From Lunatibacter sp035460985 (GTDB taxonomy: Bacteria > Bacteroidota > Bacteroidia > Cytophagales > Cyclobacteriaceae): DNA of 16,788 nucleotides. Each line of letters starts with the position of its first letter. The stretch's first letter is position 1. The stretch is from positions 1 through 16,788 of the forward strand of contig DATHWC010000278.1 in assembly GCA_035460985.1 (NCBI GenBank), in the 5' to 3' direction. Under the pieces are notes generated by a model that made no database searches, was not told where the DNA came from, and saw only the letters and a program-made list of their open reading frames with translations. Of the stretch, positions 6,958 to 15,231 are shown in pieces. A program made the translations under genes and the position numbers.

Positions 6958-6973
6958 ATTTGGAAATAGAAGA

Positions 6974-7004
6974 CAAAAGTAAGCCTAATTAAGTTCCCGA
7001 AAAA
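6974..7004 (-). promoter_or_regulatory. Probable ssrA promoter (Bacteroidota type)
   Basis: On the minus strand TACTTTTG (6981 down to 6974) matches the Bacteroidota -7 element TAnnTTTG exactly. Seventeen bases upstream is TTTTTC (7004-6999), a weak match to the -33 TTTG element. Transcription would begin roughly 10 nt before the mature 5' end, leaving a short leader for RNase P to remove. The remainder of the gene-free interval, 7005-7270, shows no other feature that I can support. Confidence 0.6.
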
Positions 7005-7270
7005 GATACGCTAGGACAGAGTAAAAATATTTAACCATATTTCATCTTCTGTCCTTCGATAGTCAGACAAATATTTCCCGCGGATATCGCAGATATGGGC
7101 AGATTTATTTCGGCTAAAATCAGTTCAATTGGAAGGAAACCACACACGTATGATATATTTGATGTGGGGGAAATTAATTAGTAATTTTTAGTTCCTTAAT
7201 ATTTATCGCCCTTTAATTCGTACCGGATATTCCTGTTCACGCCAAATTGGACCCGCCGTAAGATTCTTAA

Positions 7271-7909
7271 TTATTTGATCCCCTCCAAACACTTCTCCAT
7301 CGTCTGCACAAATAACTCCACAGGCTGGGCTCCGGAAATGGCATACTGGTTGTTGAAAACAAAAAACGGAACTCCCCTAACACCAACCTGCTGGGCCTCC
7401 AGGATATCCTGCCGAATACTGTCCGAAAACTCGCCCTTTTCCAGGCATTCCCGGATACGCCCTTCCGCTATTCCAACATCCTCCCCTAATTCCACCAACA
7501 CATCCATATCGGCAATGTTTTTACCCTCCATAAAATAAGCCCTGAAAAGCCGCTCCTCCACATCACCGCCCTTTCCAACTGTCTTAGCCAACTGAATCAA
7601 CCTATGGGCATCCATTGCGTTGGCTACCTTGGTATCTCCCATCCGGTATTCCAAACCCTCCACTGCGGCCATATCCACTACATGCTGCACCATTTCCCGC
7701 GTTTGCTCATTGGTCCATCCTTTGGTCTCGGCCAAATATTCCAGGCTGTTTCGAGTCGGGTCGGTTTTCATATCCGGGTTGAGCAGAAAGCTCTTCCATA
7801 CTATCGTCACCTCATCTGTGAGATCAATTTGCCTCAGTGCTCCCTCCAAACGCCGCTTTCCGATGTAGCAAAAAGGACACATTATATCCGACCAAATTTG
7901 TATTTCCAT
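7271..7909 (-). CDS. DsbA-family (FrnE-like) thiol-disulfide oxidoreductase
   Basis: This 212-residue protein starts MEIQIWSDIMCPFC, placing the thioredoxin-fold active site CPFC at residues 11-14 right after the first strand. A helical insertion follows (about 60-150), and the cis-proline loop VRGVPFFVF with P181 lies near the C-terminus, followed by ISGAQP. This is the layout of the DsbA/FrnE group (often annotated as DSBA oxidoreductase or 2-hydroxychromene-2-carboxylate isomerase-like). There is no signal peptide, so it should act in the cytosol, where FrnE-type proteins are linked to thiol and oxidative stress handling. It starts 11 bp after the lipoprotein gene on the same strand, so the two are probably co-transcribed, although a functional link is not obvious. 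Confidence 0.92.
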   Translation of the reverse strand: MEIQIWSDIMCPFCYIGKRRLEGALRQIDLTDEVTIVWKSFLLNPDMKTDPTRNSLEYLAETKGWTNEQTREMVQHVVDMAAVEGLEYRMGDTKVANAMDAHRLIQLAKTVGKGGDVEERLFRAYFMEGKNIADMDVLVELGEDVGIAEGRIRECLEKGEFSDSIRQDILEAQQVGVRGVPFFVFNNQYAISGAQPVELFVQTMEKCLEGIK

Positions 7910-7920
7910 GATATTAATCT

Positions 7921-8373
7921 CTATTTCTTAATTCTAAACACATCACTCTTCAGTACAGTATGATCTCCCGGAAATTGTAAATCGGGGGTGCTTTCAGCCG
8001 TTACGAATATTTGGGTGGGCCTCAACGGAATACTCCCCTCAAAACTTGCCCTATTGCTGTTCGAAAACATTCCTCGACGATTTTTTAGCTCTCCAATATT
8101 ACGGACTCCCTGGCCTTCTGTATTTACCCAAACGACATAGTTTCTTTTTGGCGGAGAAAGCCGTTCTGGTAAGGCCAAGTTATTTACATCCAGTTTGACA
8201 ACGTAATCTCCCTCTTTATTTTTTTTAACTTCGGCCTTTGGATCCGCCCCCGGCACGACCGGAGACTCAGGAAAATAAATTTTGGTGGAACAACTCGCCG
8301 CCAAAAATAGTACCATCAATAAAACAGGCAGCAAGGACCTTTGTAGCTGAAAATTTGAATTCACGTTTTTCAT
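7921..8373 (-). CDS. Small lipoprotein of unknown function
   Basis: I start at the ATG ending at 8373 rather than the in-frame ATG at 8415, because only the shorter form puts a normal signal sequence at the N-terminus. MKNVNSNFQLQRS is followed by a hydrophobic run and the lipobox LAASC with Cys28. The mature part of about 122 residues starts with a Pro/Lys-rich linker (30-55) and continues as a beta-rich domain (NYVVWVNTEGQG at 78-89; TQIFVTAEST at 120-129). The pattern resembles small Bacteroidota envelope proteins with an immunoglobulin-like fold, but I recognise no named family. Given the absence of Lys/Asp sorting cues I can judge, inner- or outer-membrane anchoring cannot be decided. 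It leads the DsbA-like gene by 11 bp and is divergent from the DUF3748 gene. Confidence 0.8.
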   Translation of the reverse strand: MKNVNSNFQLQRSLLPVLLMVLFLAASCSTKIYFPESPVVPGADPKAEVKKNKEGDYVVKLDVNNLALPERLSPPKRNYVVWVNTEGQGVRNIGELKNRRGMFSNSNRASFEGSIPLRPTQIFVTAESTPDLQFPGDHTVLKSDVFRIKK

Positions 8374-8419
8374 AAGTAACTTGTTTGCGTAAAAAGGTGA
8401 AAATTCACCTAGCATTCCA

Positions 8420-8447
8420 GATCATCCTTTGTATAAATGATCATCCT
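8420..8447. promoter_or_regulatory. 9-bp direct repeat in the divergent promoter region
   Basis: GATCATCCT occurs at 8420-8428 and again at 8439-8447, a start-to-start distance of 19 bp, close to two turns of the helix. The pair lies in the 170-bp region between the minus-strand lipoprotein gene and the plus-strand DUF3748 gene. Tandem half-sites on one helix face are typical of response-regulator or similar binding, but no regulator is encoded nearby. Confidence 0.35.
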
Positions 8448-8543
8448 AAGAAATTAAACCCATTTTGGAAGGATTTAGTTTAGAGCAATCCCCATATCCA
8501 CTGGCATTAAAGAAGTTAAATTAATTGCCAAAGAAATTCAAGT

Positions 8544-9938
8544 ATGCCTATCAAAATTCATCCCATCATCTGGATGGGAATTATCTGCTTTATATCCATG
8601 ACTTCATGTGACACACAACGCTACTGGTCAGAAACCCAGCTCACTTTTTCAGATCAAAACCATGAACTGGACCATAACGAGAATTTTTCCCCGGACGACC
8701 AATGGATCGTCTACGATACTAGGCCAAATCCCGCTGGAATCGCCCTAAATGCCAAGATAGAAAAAGTACATGTATCCTCCGGTAAGCAGGAAATTCTTTA
8801 TCAGGTAAGCAACCCTACCCCTTTCGGTCCCGGAGTTGGAGCCGTCAGCTATCACCCGTTTTTGCCTCAGGTGGTATTTATCCACGGGTTACGCCCGGCA
8901 AATGACCAGTTTCCTTATGCGGCCCACCGACGCACTGGGGTAATCCTGGACGAACGAGATCCAGAATCACCGCATTTTATGGACTCAAGGGTTATCCAAG
9001 CACCCTTTACTCCCGGCGCTTTGCGGGGAGGCACCCATAGGCACCAATGGAGCGGTGACGGGGACTGGATTGGATATACTTATAACGATGCATTGATGGT
9101 CGGCCTAGAAGCAAAAACAGGACGGAAACATGATCTCCGAACCATAGGTATATCCAAACGTATTGGTCCAAAAGTAAATGTAAAGGCAGATACTTTGGGT
9201 GAAAATATTCAAGGGGAATGGTTTTCTGTATTGGTAGTTCCCGTCGTACCCAATCCCAAACCAGGAACTGATGAAATCAGTCGTGCGTATGAGGACTGGT
9301 GGGTGGGAAGCCACGGTTACCGAAAACCGGACGGCACCTACCAACGGGCTAGGGCATTTATTGGCGATTTGATAACAGATGATGGGGAAAATATCTCGGA
9401 GGTTTACGTGGTAGATATACCGGATGATATTCATATTCCTGGAAACAGCGGGCCTCTGGAGGGTACAGCGGAAACCATGCCTGCACCACCTAAAGGGGTA
9501 ACTATAAGGCGGATCACACGAACGGAAAAAAGAACCTATCCCGGTGTCTCCCCTTCCCCCCGTCATTGGGTAAGTTCACCTGGAGATGGCTCTTATATCA
9601 GCTACCTGGCTAAAGACAACGCCGGTATAGTGCAGGTCTTTTTCGTGTCACCTCTCGGTGGGGAGCCTATTCAGGCAACCCATCACGAAACGGACGTTCA
9701 AAGCATGGTTCGCTGGCACCCCAATTCTATCACGTTTGCGTACGTGACGGACAATAGCCTATTTACCGCAGAGGTTTCCTCCGACGGAAAAGTATCAAAC
9801 CCAACCCGAATTACAGAAAAGAATAGTGAAGCGCCCTTTGCCCATTGTTGGTCGAGAAAGGGGGAAAAGATAGCTTTTAACAGGTATGTATCCAGCGAAA
9901 ATGACAGGCATATCCAAATATTTACAGCAGCACCTTAA
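8544..9938 (+). CDS. DUF3748 (YidR-like) beta-propeller lipoprotein
   Basis: The 464-residue product begins with a signal sequence ending SMTSC, so Cys22 is the likely lipidation site and the protein faces the periplasm or outer membrane. The mature part is a TolB-like propeller with blade motifs such as FSPDDQWIVYDTRP (48-61). It shares several blocks with my memory of E. coli YidR: HRRTGVI (128-134), APFTPGALRGGTH (153-165), DEISRAYEDWWVG and YPGVSPSPRHWV. That makes the DUF3748 assignment firm, though the biochemical role of the family is not known to me. A related feature is that YidR, as I recall it, starts directly at the first blade with no signal peptide, so this version has gained an export signal. 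The gene stands alone, convergent with the cytochrome gene. Confidence 0.88.
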   Translation: MPIKIHPIIWMGIICFISMTSCDTQRYWSETQLTFSDQNHELDHNENFSPDDQWIVYDTRPNPAGIALNAKIEKVHVSSGKQEILYQVSNPTPFGPGVGAVSYHPFLPQVVFIHGLRPANDQFPYAAHRRTGVILDERDPESPHFMDSRVIQAPFTPGALRGGTHRHQWSGDGDWIGYTYNDALMVGLEAKTGRKHDLRTIGISKRIGPKVNVKADTLGENIQGEWFSVLVVPVVPNPKPGTDEISRAYEDWWVGSHGYRKPDGTYQRARAFIGDLITDDGENISEVYVVDIPDDIHIPGNSGPLEGTAETMPAPPKGVTIRRITRTEKRTYPGVSPSPRHWVSSPGDGSYISYLAKDNAGIVQVFFVSPLGGEPIQATHHETDVQSMVRWHPNSITFAYVTDNSLFTAEVSSDGKVSNPTRITEKNSEAPFAHCWSRKGEKIAFNRYVSSENDRHIQIFTAAP

Positions 9939-9983
9939 ATCGGCTCTAAAAAAAGGGAGCTCTCGAAAACCTTCTTGAGATGA

Positions 9984-10445
9984 CTATTTCAACTCATACC
10001 ACTCTATATCCTTTAGCGGCGCGCGACGAAAATTACCACTCCCCACTTCCTCCGGCGCATAATGTTTGGCCAGATAGTCCAGTATTGTTTCCTCTTGCGT
10101 TCCTAAATCCCACAGGTTTTGGGTTTCCTGCATCCATACGATCATCTTTTTCCAGCCATCTCTATCCGCACGGTTTTGGGTGACGAGCTGCGCCGAATGG
10201 CAGGCCGTACAATGTGCGATTACCAGATTTAAACCTTCCCCATCCAACAATCCTGTTTGTACATGAACGCCGTTTTCGATGCGATTTTCTATTTCTTCTA
10301 GGGGAATCGGGGCATCAGCGGCAATAAATTCTCCCTGCTCCTGTACAGCCGAATCGTAAAAGTAATAGCCTACTAAGACTAAAATCAAAATACCCAGTCC
10401 CAAAAAAATCGGATAATACCTTGTATTTAGACGTTCCCGCATCAT
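9984..10445 (-). CDS. Membrane-anchored monohaem cytochrome c, partner of the molybdoenzyme
   Basis: This 153-residue protein has one N-terminal membrane helix (about 11-30) followed by a periplasmic domain with a single haem site CTACH (C79, C82, H83). The stretch DGWKKMIVWMQ (96-106) supplies candidate axial methionines M101 or M105. The C-terminal helix ILDYLAKHYAP is typical of small class I cytochromes c. The ATG directly follows the TAA stop of the upstream sulfite-oxidase-family gene with no base in between (TAAATGATG), so translation is probably coupled. This pairing mirrors SorA–SorB of Starkeya novella, where the cytochrome takes electrons from the molybdenum subunit and passes them to the respiratory chain. 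A membrane anchor rather than a soluble form is the main difference. Confidence 0.9.
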   Translation of the reverse strand: MMRERLNTRYYPIFLGLGILILVLVGYYFYDSAVQEQGEFIAADAPIPLEEIENRIENGVHVQTGLLDGEGLNLVIAHCTACHSAQLVTQNRADRDGWKKMIVWMQETQNLWDLGTQEETILDYLAKHYAPEEVGSGNFRRAPLKDIEWYELK

Positions 10446-11675
10446 TTAAGTGACTTTTATAGCTATTCGGTGACAGGCATTATTTAGGTATCCCTTCGGG
10501 TTCCAGCCCGGAGTAAGCATGGGTTGACTAATACCGCTATCGTCCGTTGCCTTTACCCACACTTCGTAATAACCCTTTTTGGGAAAGTCTACTTTTGCCT
10601 CAAAATGCTGCCAGGCATATTTGTTTTTGCCTTGCTGAAGCTGACAAGGCTTCCAGGTAGCACCGAAATCAATGGAATATTCAGTTTTAACAATTCGGCT
10701 TTCACCCGTCCAGGCATGTCCACGGATTCCAACTATTGCATTTTCCTTGATCATCGCCCCACTTTTGGGATAGGTGATCAGCGACTTGACGGGCATTTTT
10801 TCGATAATGCACATGTTTTCGTTAGCTACCTCAGCCCCAGGTTCTACTGGATCACAGGGAATAGAATAAGACGGAGGTGTCATTTTTTCACCGTCATGAA
10901 TTTTATCCCTTACGGATAATGCAGTCAACCATTTGCCCGACACAGACGCAGGAAACCCAGAGGCAATCAAGCGCAGCGGGTGACCATGCACCAGTGGGAT
11001 GTCCTTCCCATTCATCTCAAAAGCCACTAATGTTTCATCCTCACGTGCCTTGTCAATGGGAATACCCCGCGAAATTGCCTCCTTATTCGCATCCCTACTT
11101 AGATGAAGGTCGGCTGCGTGGAAACCAACATAAACCGCGTTACTTTTGATCCCTACATCTGCCAGTATATCCTTAAGACGTACTCCTGTCCATTCGGCAC
11201 AGGAGACCGCACCCAATTCCCACTGATTTCCTTCTGTAGGTGGGTAAAATTCCGATCGACCATTGCCTCCACATTCCAAAACCAAATGATAGGTATGCCG
11301 GGGAAATTTTGCTTTCAACTCCTCAATCGTATAGGTTTTCTCCTGATAGACGGCCTCCCCTTTAATAGTTAGGGTCCATTTGGCTTCATCAATATTTTCC
11401 GGCACCAACCCGTTATTACGGATAAACATTTTATCAGCAGGAGTTATTTTGTCGTCCAGCAAGTGCGCAGGAGGTTCTACATTCCATGGCAGGTTGTTTC
11501 TAACCACTAGATCTTTGTGTTTCCCAAAGAGCTTTTGGGGGTCATTTTCCAAAGCTACCGGGATGTAGTCTTTTGGAAGCGCAAATACAATATCCGTACC
11601 CAACAAAGCAGCAAAGGAACCCAAGCTTGCCTTTTTAATGAAATTCCTTCTATCTGAAGGATCAAATGTGTTCAT
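10446..11675 (-). CDS. Sulfite-oxidase-family molybdopterin oxidoreductase, Tat-exported (SorA-like)
   Basis: The 409-residue protein starts with a twin-arginine signal SDRRNFIKKASLG (7-19) followed by a hydrophobic stretch, so it is exported folded to the periplasm. Residues of about 80-270 form the molybdopterin-binding domain, with the molybdenum ligand Cys135 in LECGGNGRSEF and Arg86 in MFIRNNGLVP. About 290-409 is the Mo-co dimerisation domain (TEYSIDFGATW, YEVWVKATDD) ending in the GYLNNACHR motif. Starkeya SorA and vertebrate sulfite oxidases have His two residues after this Arg (RNH); here it is Asn (RNN). Sulfite is the obvious candidate substrate, but family members also act on other sulfoxides or unknown compounds, so the substrate is not certain. 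The cytochrome gene follows without a gap. Confidence 0.9.
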   Translation of the reverse strand: MNTFDPSDRRNFIKKASLGSFAALLGTDIVFALPKDYIPVALENDPQKLFGKHKDLVVRNNLPWNVEPPAHLLDDKITPADKMFIRNNGLVPENIDEAKWTLTIKGEAVYQEKTYTIEELKAKFPRHTYHLVLECGGNGRSEFYPPTEGNQWELGAVSCAEWTGVRLKDILADVGIKSNAVYVGFHAADLHLSRDANKEAISRGIPIDKAREDETLVAFEMNGKDIPLVHGHPLRLIASGFPASVSGKWLTALSVRDKIHDGEKMTPPSYSIPCDPVEPGAEVANENMCIIEKMPVKSLITYPKSGAMIKENAIVGIRGHAWTGESRIVKTEYSIDFGATWKPCQLQQGKNKYAWQHFEAKVDFPKKGYYEVWVKATDDSGISQPMLTPGWNPKGYLNNACHRIAIKVT

Positions 11676-11709
11676 ATTCTGAAAATCAATCTGTGTGTTC
11701 CAAGATTAC

Positions 11710-11740
11710 CAAATTATCAGTTTTTTGGATACTAACCAAA
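11710..11740 (-). promoter_or_regulatory. Possible promoter of the molybdoenzyme–cytochrome operon
   Basis: On the minus strand TTTG (11740-11737) is followed after 20 bases by TAATTTG (11716-11710), one base short of the TAnnTTTG consensus. It lies about 35 bp upstream of the ATG. The match is imperfect and the region is A/T-rich. Confidence 0.25.
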
Positions 11741-11865
11741 AAAAGCAGCATTGGTTTACCATAATTCTTTTCGGAAAGTCTCCTAATAGACCAATTGAAA
11801 ACGGAGGAGATGCTGACTATCAGAACAAGGGTTTCTAAGATTGGTTTATTCAATTTCGACGGACT

Positions 11866-12564
11866 TTAGAGAACGTTGAAATAAGAATTTAATTCCTCTG
11901 TCATCAAGCTTTTGTCCTGAAGGTCTTTAATGATCAATCCTTTTTCCAGCAACACTATCCGGTCACAGATTTCTATGACATGATTCAGGTCGTGGCTGGA
12001 AATCAGAAAGGTAACTTGGTTAGCCTCCTTCTCCTGCAAAATCAGCTTCTTTAGCCGTATCTGCGAACTCGGATCAAGGTTCTCGAAAGGTTCATCCAGC
12101 AACACTGCTTCGGGGTTTCCCAGCATAGCGGCAGCTATGCCTACTTTCTTTAGATTGCCCTTGGACAGATCTCGGATATATTTTTTCTTACCCAGTATTT
12201 CATCGTTGAACAAGTCACTAAACCGCTCCAAGTGTATATCAAGATCTTCTTTTGAAAGCCGGTAAATCTTTCTCAGGGCCAGAAAGTACTCATCTGGAGT
12301 CAGGTAAGAAAGTAGCATGTGCTCGTCCAGAAAAGCCCCAACTTTGGACTTCCAATTCTCTGATTGGCCCACATCCTCCCCATCAACATACACATTTCCC
12401 TCTGTAGCACGCACTAAGTCCAACAGGATCCGGAAAAAGGTGGTTTTTCCCGCCCCGTTATTCCCAACCAACCCAAAGCACTCAGACTTGGGTATAGCTA
12501 GGTAGGGGATGTCAAGTACAGTAGTGTCCTTATAGATTTTTTTAAGGGATTTTACTTCTATCAT
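11866..12564 (-). CDS. ABC transporter ATP-binding protein
   Basis: This 232-residue ATPase carries all the expected ABC motifs: Walker A GNNGAGKTT (34-42), a signature-like LSKGN (133-137), Walker B AVLLDEP (153-159) and the switch histidine H191 in SSHD. The signature is LSKGN rather than LSGGQ, common in ATPases of the ABC-2 type export group. The protein is soluble and should bind the cytosolic face of the permease encoded just upstream. Its ATG overlaps the permease stop as ATGA (4-bp overlap), giving coupled translation. Together they probably form an exporter or a membrane-reorganising ABC complex. The cargo cannot be read from the sequence. Confidence 0.95.
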   Translation of the reverse strand: MIEVKSLKKIYKDTTVLDIPYLAIPKSECFGLVGNNGAGKTTFFRILLDLVRATEGNVYVDGEDVGQSENWKSKVGAFLDEHMLLSYLTPDEYFLALRKIYRLSKEDLDIHLERFSDLFNDEILGKKKYIRDLSKGNLKKVGIAAAMLGNPEAVLLDEPFENLDPSSQIRLKKLILQEKEANQVTFLISSHDLNHVIEICDRIVLLEKGLIIKDLQDKSLMTEELNSYFNVL

Positions 12565-14048
12565 AATTCTTGTCTAAACGAGGAGGAAATTTCATACCTG
12601 TTGTTGAGTACTTTTTGAACGGAGATATCGGACAGTATGGGATAGGCAATCATGCCAAGCAACCCAATTACCCCCAAAGCAATCAACCCCGCATAGTCAC
12701 CCCCAAGGTAAGCGACCGGCAAAAACACCGCATAAGGTGCCGCCATCATAGGAATAATCATCAAAAACTGTGCGATGCCTACTCCTTCGTAGTTAAACAT
12801 AGCCCCTTTGTTCAGGTCCATGGGTTTTGGTTTCCAAAGGGCAAGGTAGATAACCAAATGAACAGTTATGCCCATGTTGAAGAGGAAGGTGGCCAGGTGA
12901 ATCCATAGAATATCCCATCCGAAATAAGCGTAGGGAATGGATAGCAGAAAGCAAACCACAGACACCCCCGCAAAGAGTAGGTATTTGCCCTTCACCAATG
13001 CTTCCAATCCCCGACGTTGATGAAGAAAGAAATCAAAACTGGACGAGTTCCAGCTAAGAAAAAGCTGTCCATACTGCAACATAAATATCCCAGTGATAAA
13101 CATGCCTACGAAGATAAAAAGATAGGAAAACCCCTCCTCAGATGCGTAGGCCGGATTGACGTAAAAAATCAGCCCATATAAAAGAAAGAACAGGCAGAGC
13201 ATCAGGTAAGTGCGGCTCTTTTTATGGCGAAGAATCAGCTTCCACTCCAAATTGGCCATCTCACCTGCCATTCCAAACTTGGATAAAAACCCCAAAGAAG
13301 CAGCCCCCGAATGAAAGGGATCTTCCTCTCCAATATCCTCCAAATAGGCATTTTGTCGGTAAAAGGCAAAACATAGAAAGTAACTACAAACCGTCACCAA
13401 CGCCAATAATACCACCGGCACCGCATGCTCCAGCGCAAAGGTAAAAACCGGCTCAAAAAAAGCTCCAATATCAAACCAACCGAAATAAGCGGAACCCGAA
13501 CCAAGGAGAATAACAGCAAAGAGAACCAAAATGACCACAAAACTATCTTCAAAACGCTGCTTAAACCAAAGCATGATCCAATGGATTGACCAACTCGTTA
13601 GCAATACCGAGCCCAACCAAACACAGGAAGCCAAGGTTCCATAACTGGGGGCTATCTCCAAATAAGCAAATGGCCCAAAAAGTAATAGGGGAATAATACT
13701 TAGCGGTGAAATAAACGAGGAAATCAACAGGTAATGGATAATTCCAGATTTGGGTATGGGAAGGTGCAAAAAGCTCTCCAGAGAAAAGACAGGAAGCTGC
13801 TGTACAAAGTACCGGTATATAATTTCAAACAGAAAAAAGTAAATTAAATAGGTATTCAGGAATTCCGCAGTGTTTTCGGGAGAGAAAAACTCCTCAATAA
13901 TGAATTTCATGCCAATCCCAACCATAAGCAAGTAGGCCAACAACAACAACGCCATAAATCCAAGAAATATACCAATTGCCAAGCTCCGGGCAAAGGAGGT
14001 GGAGCGGCTTCGCTTCAATATTTCAAGTTGGATAAAGGTTTTAATCAT
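12561..14048 (-). CDS. DUF5687-family ABC permease, about twelve membrane segments
   Basis: This 495-residue integral membrane protein begins MIKTFIQLEILKRSRS, a positively charged lead, and has about twelve hydrophobic segments (for example 23-48, 66-84, 103-124, 137-165, 170-192, 208-232, 285-300, 308-333, 355-382, 385-410, 430-455 and 458-480). A cytosolic loop of charged sequence (about 235-282, FYRQNAYLEDIGEEDPF...LILRHKKSRT) separates the two halves. The length, the QLEILKRSRS start and the paired ATPase match the DUF5687 family of Bacteroidota, which I recall as ABC-2-like permeases; no conserved catalytic motif is expected. It is the first gene of a two-gene operon. Substrate and direction of transport are unknown. 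Confidence 0.85.
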   Translation of the reverse strand: MIKTFIQLEILKRSRSTSFARSLAIGIFLGFMALLLLAYLLMVGIGMKFIIEEFFSPENTAEFLNTYLIYFFLFEIIYRYFVQQLPVFSLESFLHLPIPKSGIIHYLLISSFISPLSIIPLLLFGPFAYLEIAPSYGTLASCVWLGSVLLTSWSIHWIMLWFKQRFEDSFVVILVLFAVILLGSGSAYFGWFDIGAFFEPVFTFALEHAVPVVLLALVTVCSYFLCFAFYRQNAYLEDIGEEDPFHSGAASLGFLSKFGMAGEMANLEWKLILRHKKSRTYLMLCLFFLLYGLIFYVNPAYASEEGFSYLFIFVGMFITGIFMLQYGQLFLSWNSSSFDFFLHQRRGLEALVKGKYLLFAGVSVVCFLLSIPYAYFGWDILWIHLATFLFNMGITVHLVIYLALWKPKPMDLNKGAMFNYEGVGIAQFLMIIPMMAAPYAVFLPVAYLGGDYAGLIALGVIGLLGMIAYPILSDISVQKVLNNRYEISSSFRQEL

Positions 14049-14301
14049 CGGGTCTATTTAAGGGATTATTAAATATATTCTCGCTTGCGAATTATCTGAA
14101 AAATAAGAAAAAATTCTCAACATCCCTTCAAAAGCTGGCAATTGTCTCGTTTAATTTAAAATTGGGGAGAAATGGACTGGCAAAATTGAGGAAACCACGA
14201 CTGAGATCAAAACCCACTAAACGATCCAAAAATAACATAACGGCTAATCTAATTTATATTGGAGAAGTGCCTAATTCTACAGATTTTTATAATTTTACAC
14301 C

Positions 14302-15183
14302 ATGTCAAATTCACTACCTCCCAATCTACCTTTCCGTTTACGCACCATGTGTCCCGAAGACCTGGAAGCGGCCATGGAGTTAAAAAATGCTGAAGGCTGG
14401 AACCAGACCCTTTCCGATTGGGAACTTTTCATCGAAAACAGCCCGGAATCATGTCTGGTTGCAACAGACGGAGATAGGGTAATCGGTACCGTGACTGGAA
14501 TAAACTACGACAACAAAGTGGCTTGGATAGGGATGATGCTTGTGAATCAAGCCTACCGTGGACAGGGTGTCAGTAAAAAGCTGATGTCGGCAGTAATTCA
14601 AACCTTAGGCACCGCCTCCTCCATCAAATTGGATGCCACGCCAGCTGGCTATCCGGTTTATGAAAAACTCGGATTCAAGCAGGAGTATGCGTTAATTCGG
14701 ATGACGACTGACAAATTCTCGCCCTCTCTGATCGTTGAAGAAAATTCCGCTAACGTCATTCCTCTAACTTCCGAGAATCTCTTTGAAATTTTTCCAATGG
14801 ACAAAGACGCTTTCGGTTCAGACCGGAAGCTGGTTCTGATGCATGCCCAGCGCCAGCAACCCCATTTGGCCTGTATGTATAAGGAGGATGGGAATGTAAA
14901 GGGATTCCTTTTGGCTCGAAGTGGAACGAGATATTTGCACATCGGCCCAATGGTGGCGACAGACACCCAAGTGGCAAAAACGTTACTACGTTTTGCATGT
15001 ACTCGGATTGGGGATGTACCTTTGGTATTGGATGCGTCTATTTCAAACTCCAATTGGGTGTCTTGGCTTGAATCTTGCGGTTTCAAAAAACAGCGCGACT
15101 TGTACCGCATGTATCTAAAATCCAACTCCCATCCCGGCAATCCTGAACAGTGCTTTCTGGTAGCAGGGCCGGAGCTGGGATAA
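14302..15183 (+). CDS. GNAT-family N-acetyltransferase with a second acetyltransferase-like domain
   Basis: The 293-residue protein has a typical GNAT domain in residues 10-135. It includes VAWIGMMLVNQAYRGQGVS (73-91), in which the RGQGVSKKL stretch is the acetyl-CoA pyrophosphate-binding loop (R/QxxGxG/A), and YPVYEKLGFKQ (117-127), the usual GNAT end motif. Residues of about 150-275 repeat the plan in weaker form (TLLRFAC..., WVSWLESCGFKKQRDLYRMYL) without a clear acetyl-CoA loop. That matches the YitH/Acetyltransf_18-type C-terminal domain. It would acetylate a small molecule or protein amine in the cytosol; the acceptor is unknown. It is separated from the divergent permease gene by about 250 bp, in which I see no further feature, and is followed by the DUF481 gene after 48 bp on the same strand. 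Confidence 0.9.
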   Translation: MSNSLPPNLPFRLRTMCPEDLEAAMELKNAEGWNQTLSDWELFIENSPESCLVATDGDRVIGTVTGINYDNKVAWIGMMLVNQAYRGQGVSKKLMSAVIQTLGTASSIKLDATPAGYPVYEKLGFKQEYALIRMTTDKFSPSLIVEENSANVIPLTSENLFEIFPMDKDAFGSDRKLVLMHAQRQQPHLACMYKEDGNVKGFLLARSGTRYLHIGPMVATDTQVAKTLLRFACTRIGDVPLVLDASISNSNWVSWLESCGFKKQRDLYRMYLKSNSHPGNPEQCFLVAGPELG

Positions 15184-15231
15184 ACCCTTTTGACCCTACT
15201 TAATAGATTCGTCTAACTAAAATTTAAAGGT

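Noticed and set aside
6640..6969. Plus-strand 109-codon ORF
   Set aside because: It is antisense to ssrA over almost its whole length; the RNA explains the sequence.
9105..9566. Minus-strand 153-codon ORF
   Set aside because: Fully antisense to the DUF3748 gene, with no signal or domain of its own.
14658..15140. Minus-strand 160-codon ORF
   Set aside because: Antisense to the acetyltransferase, whose motifs are clear on the plus strand.
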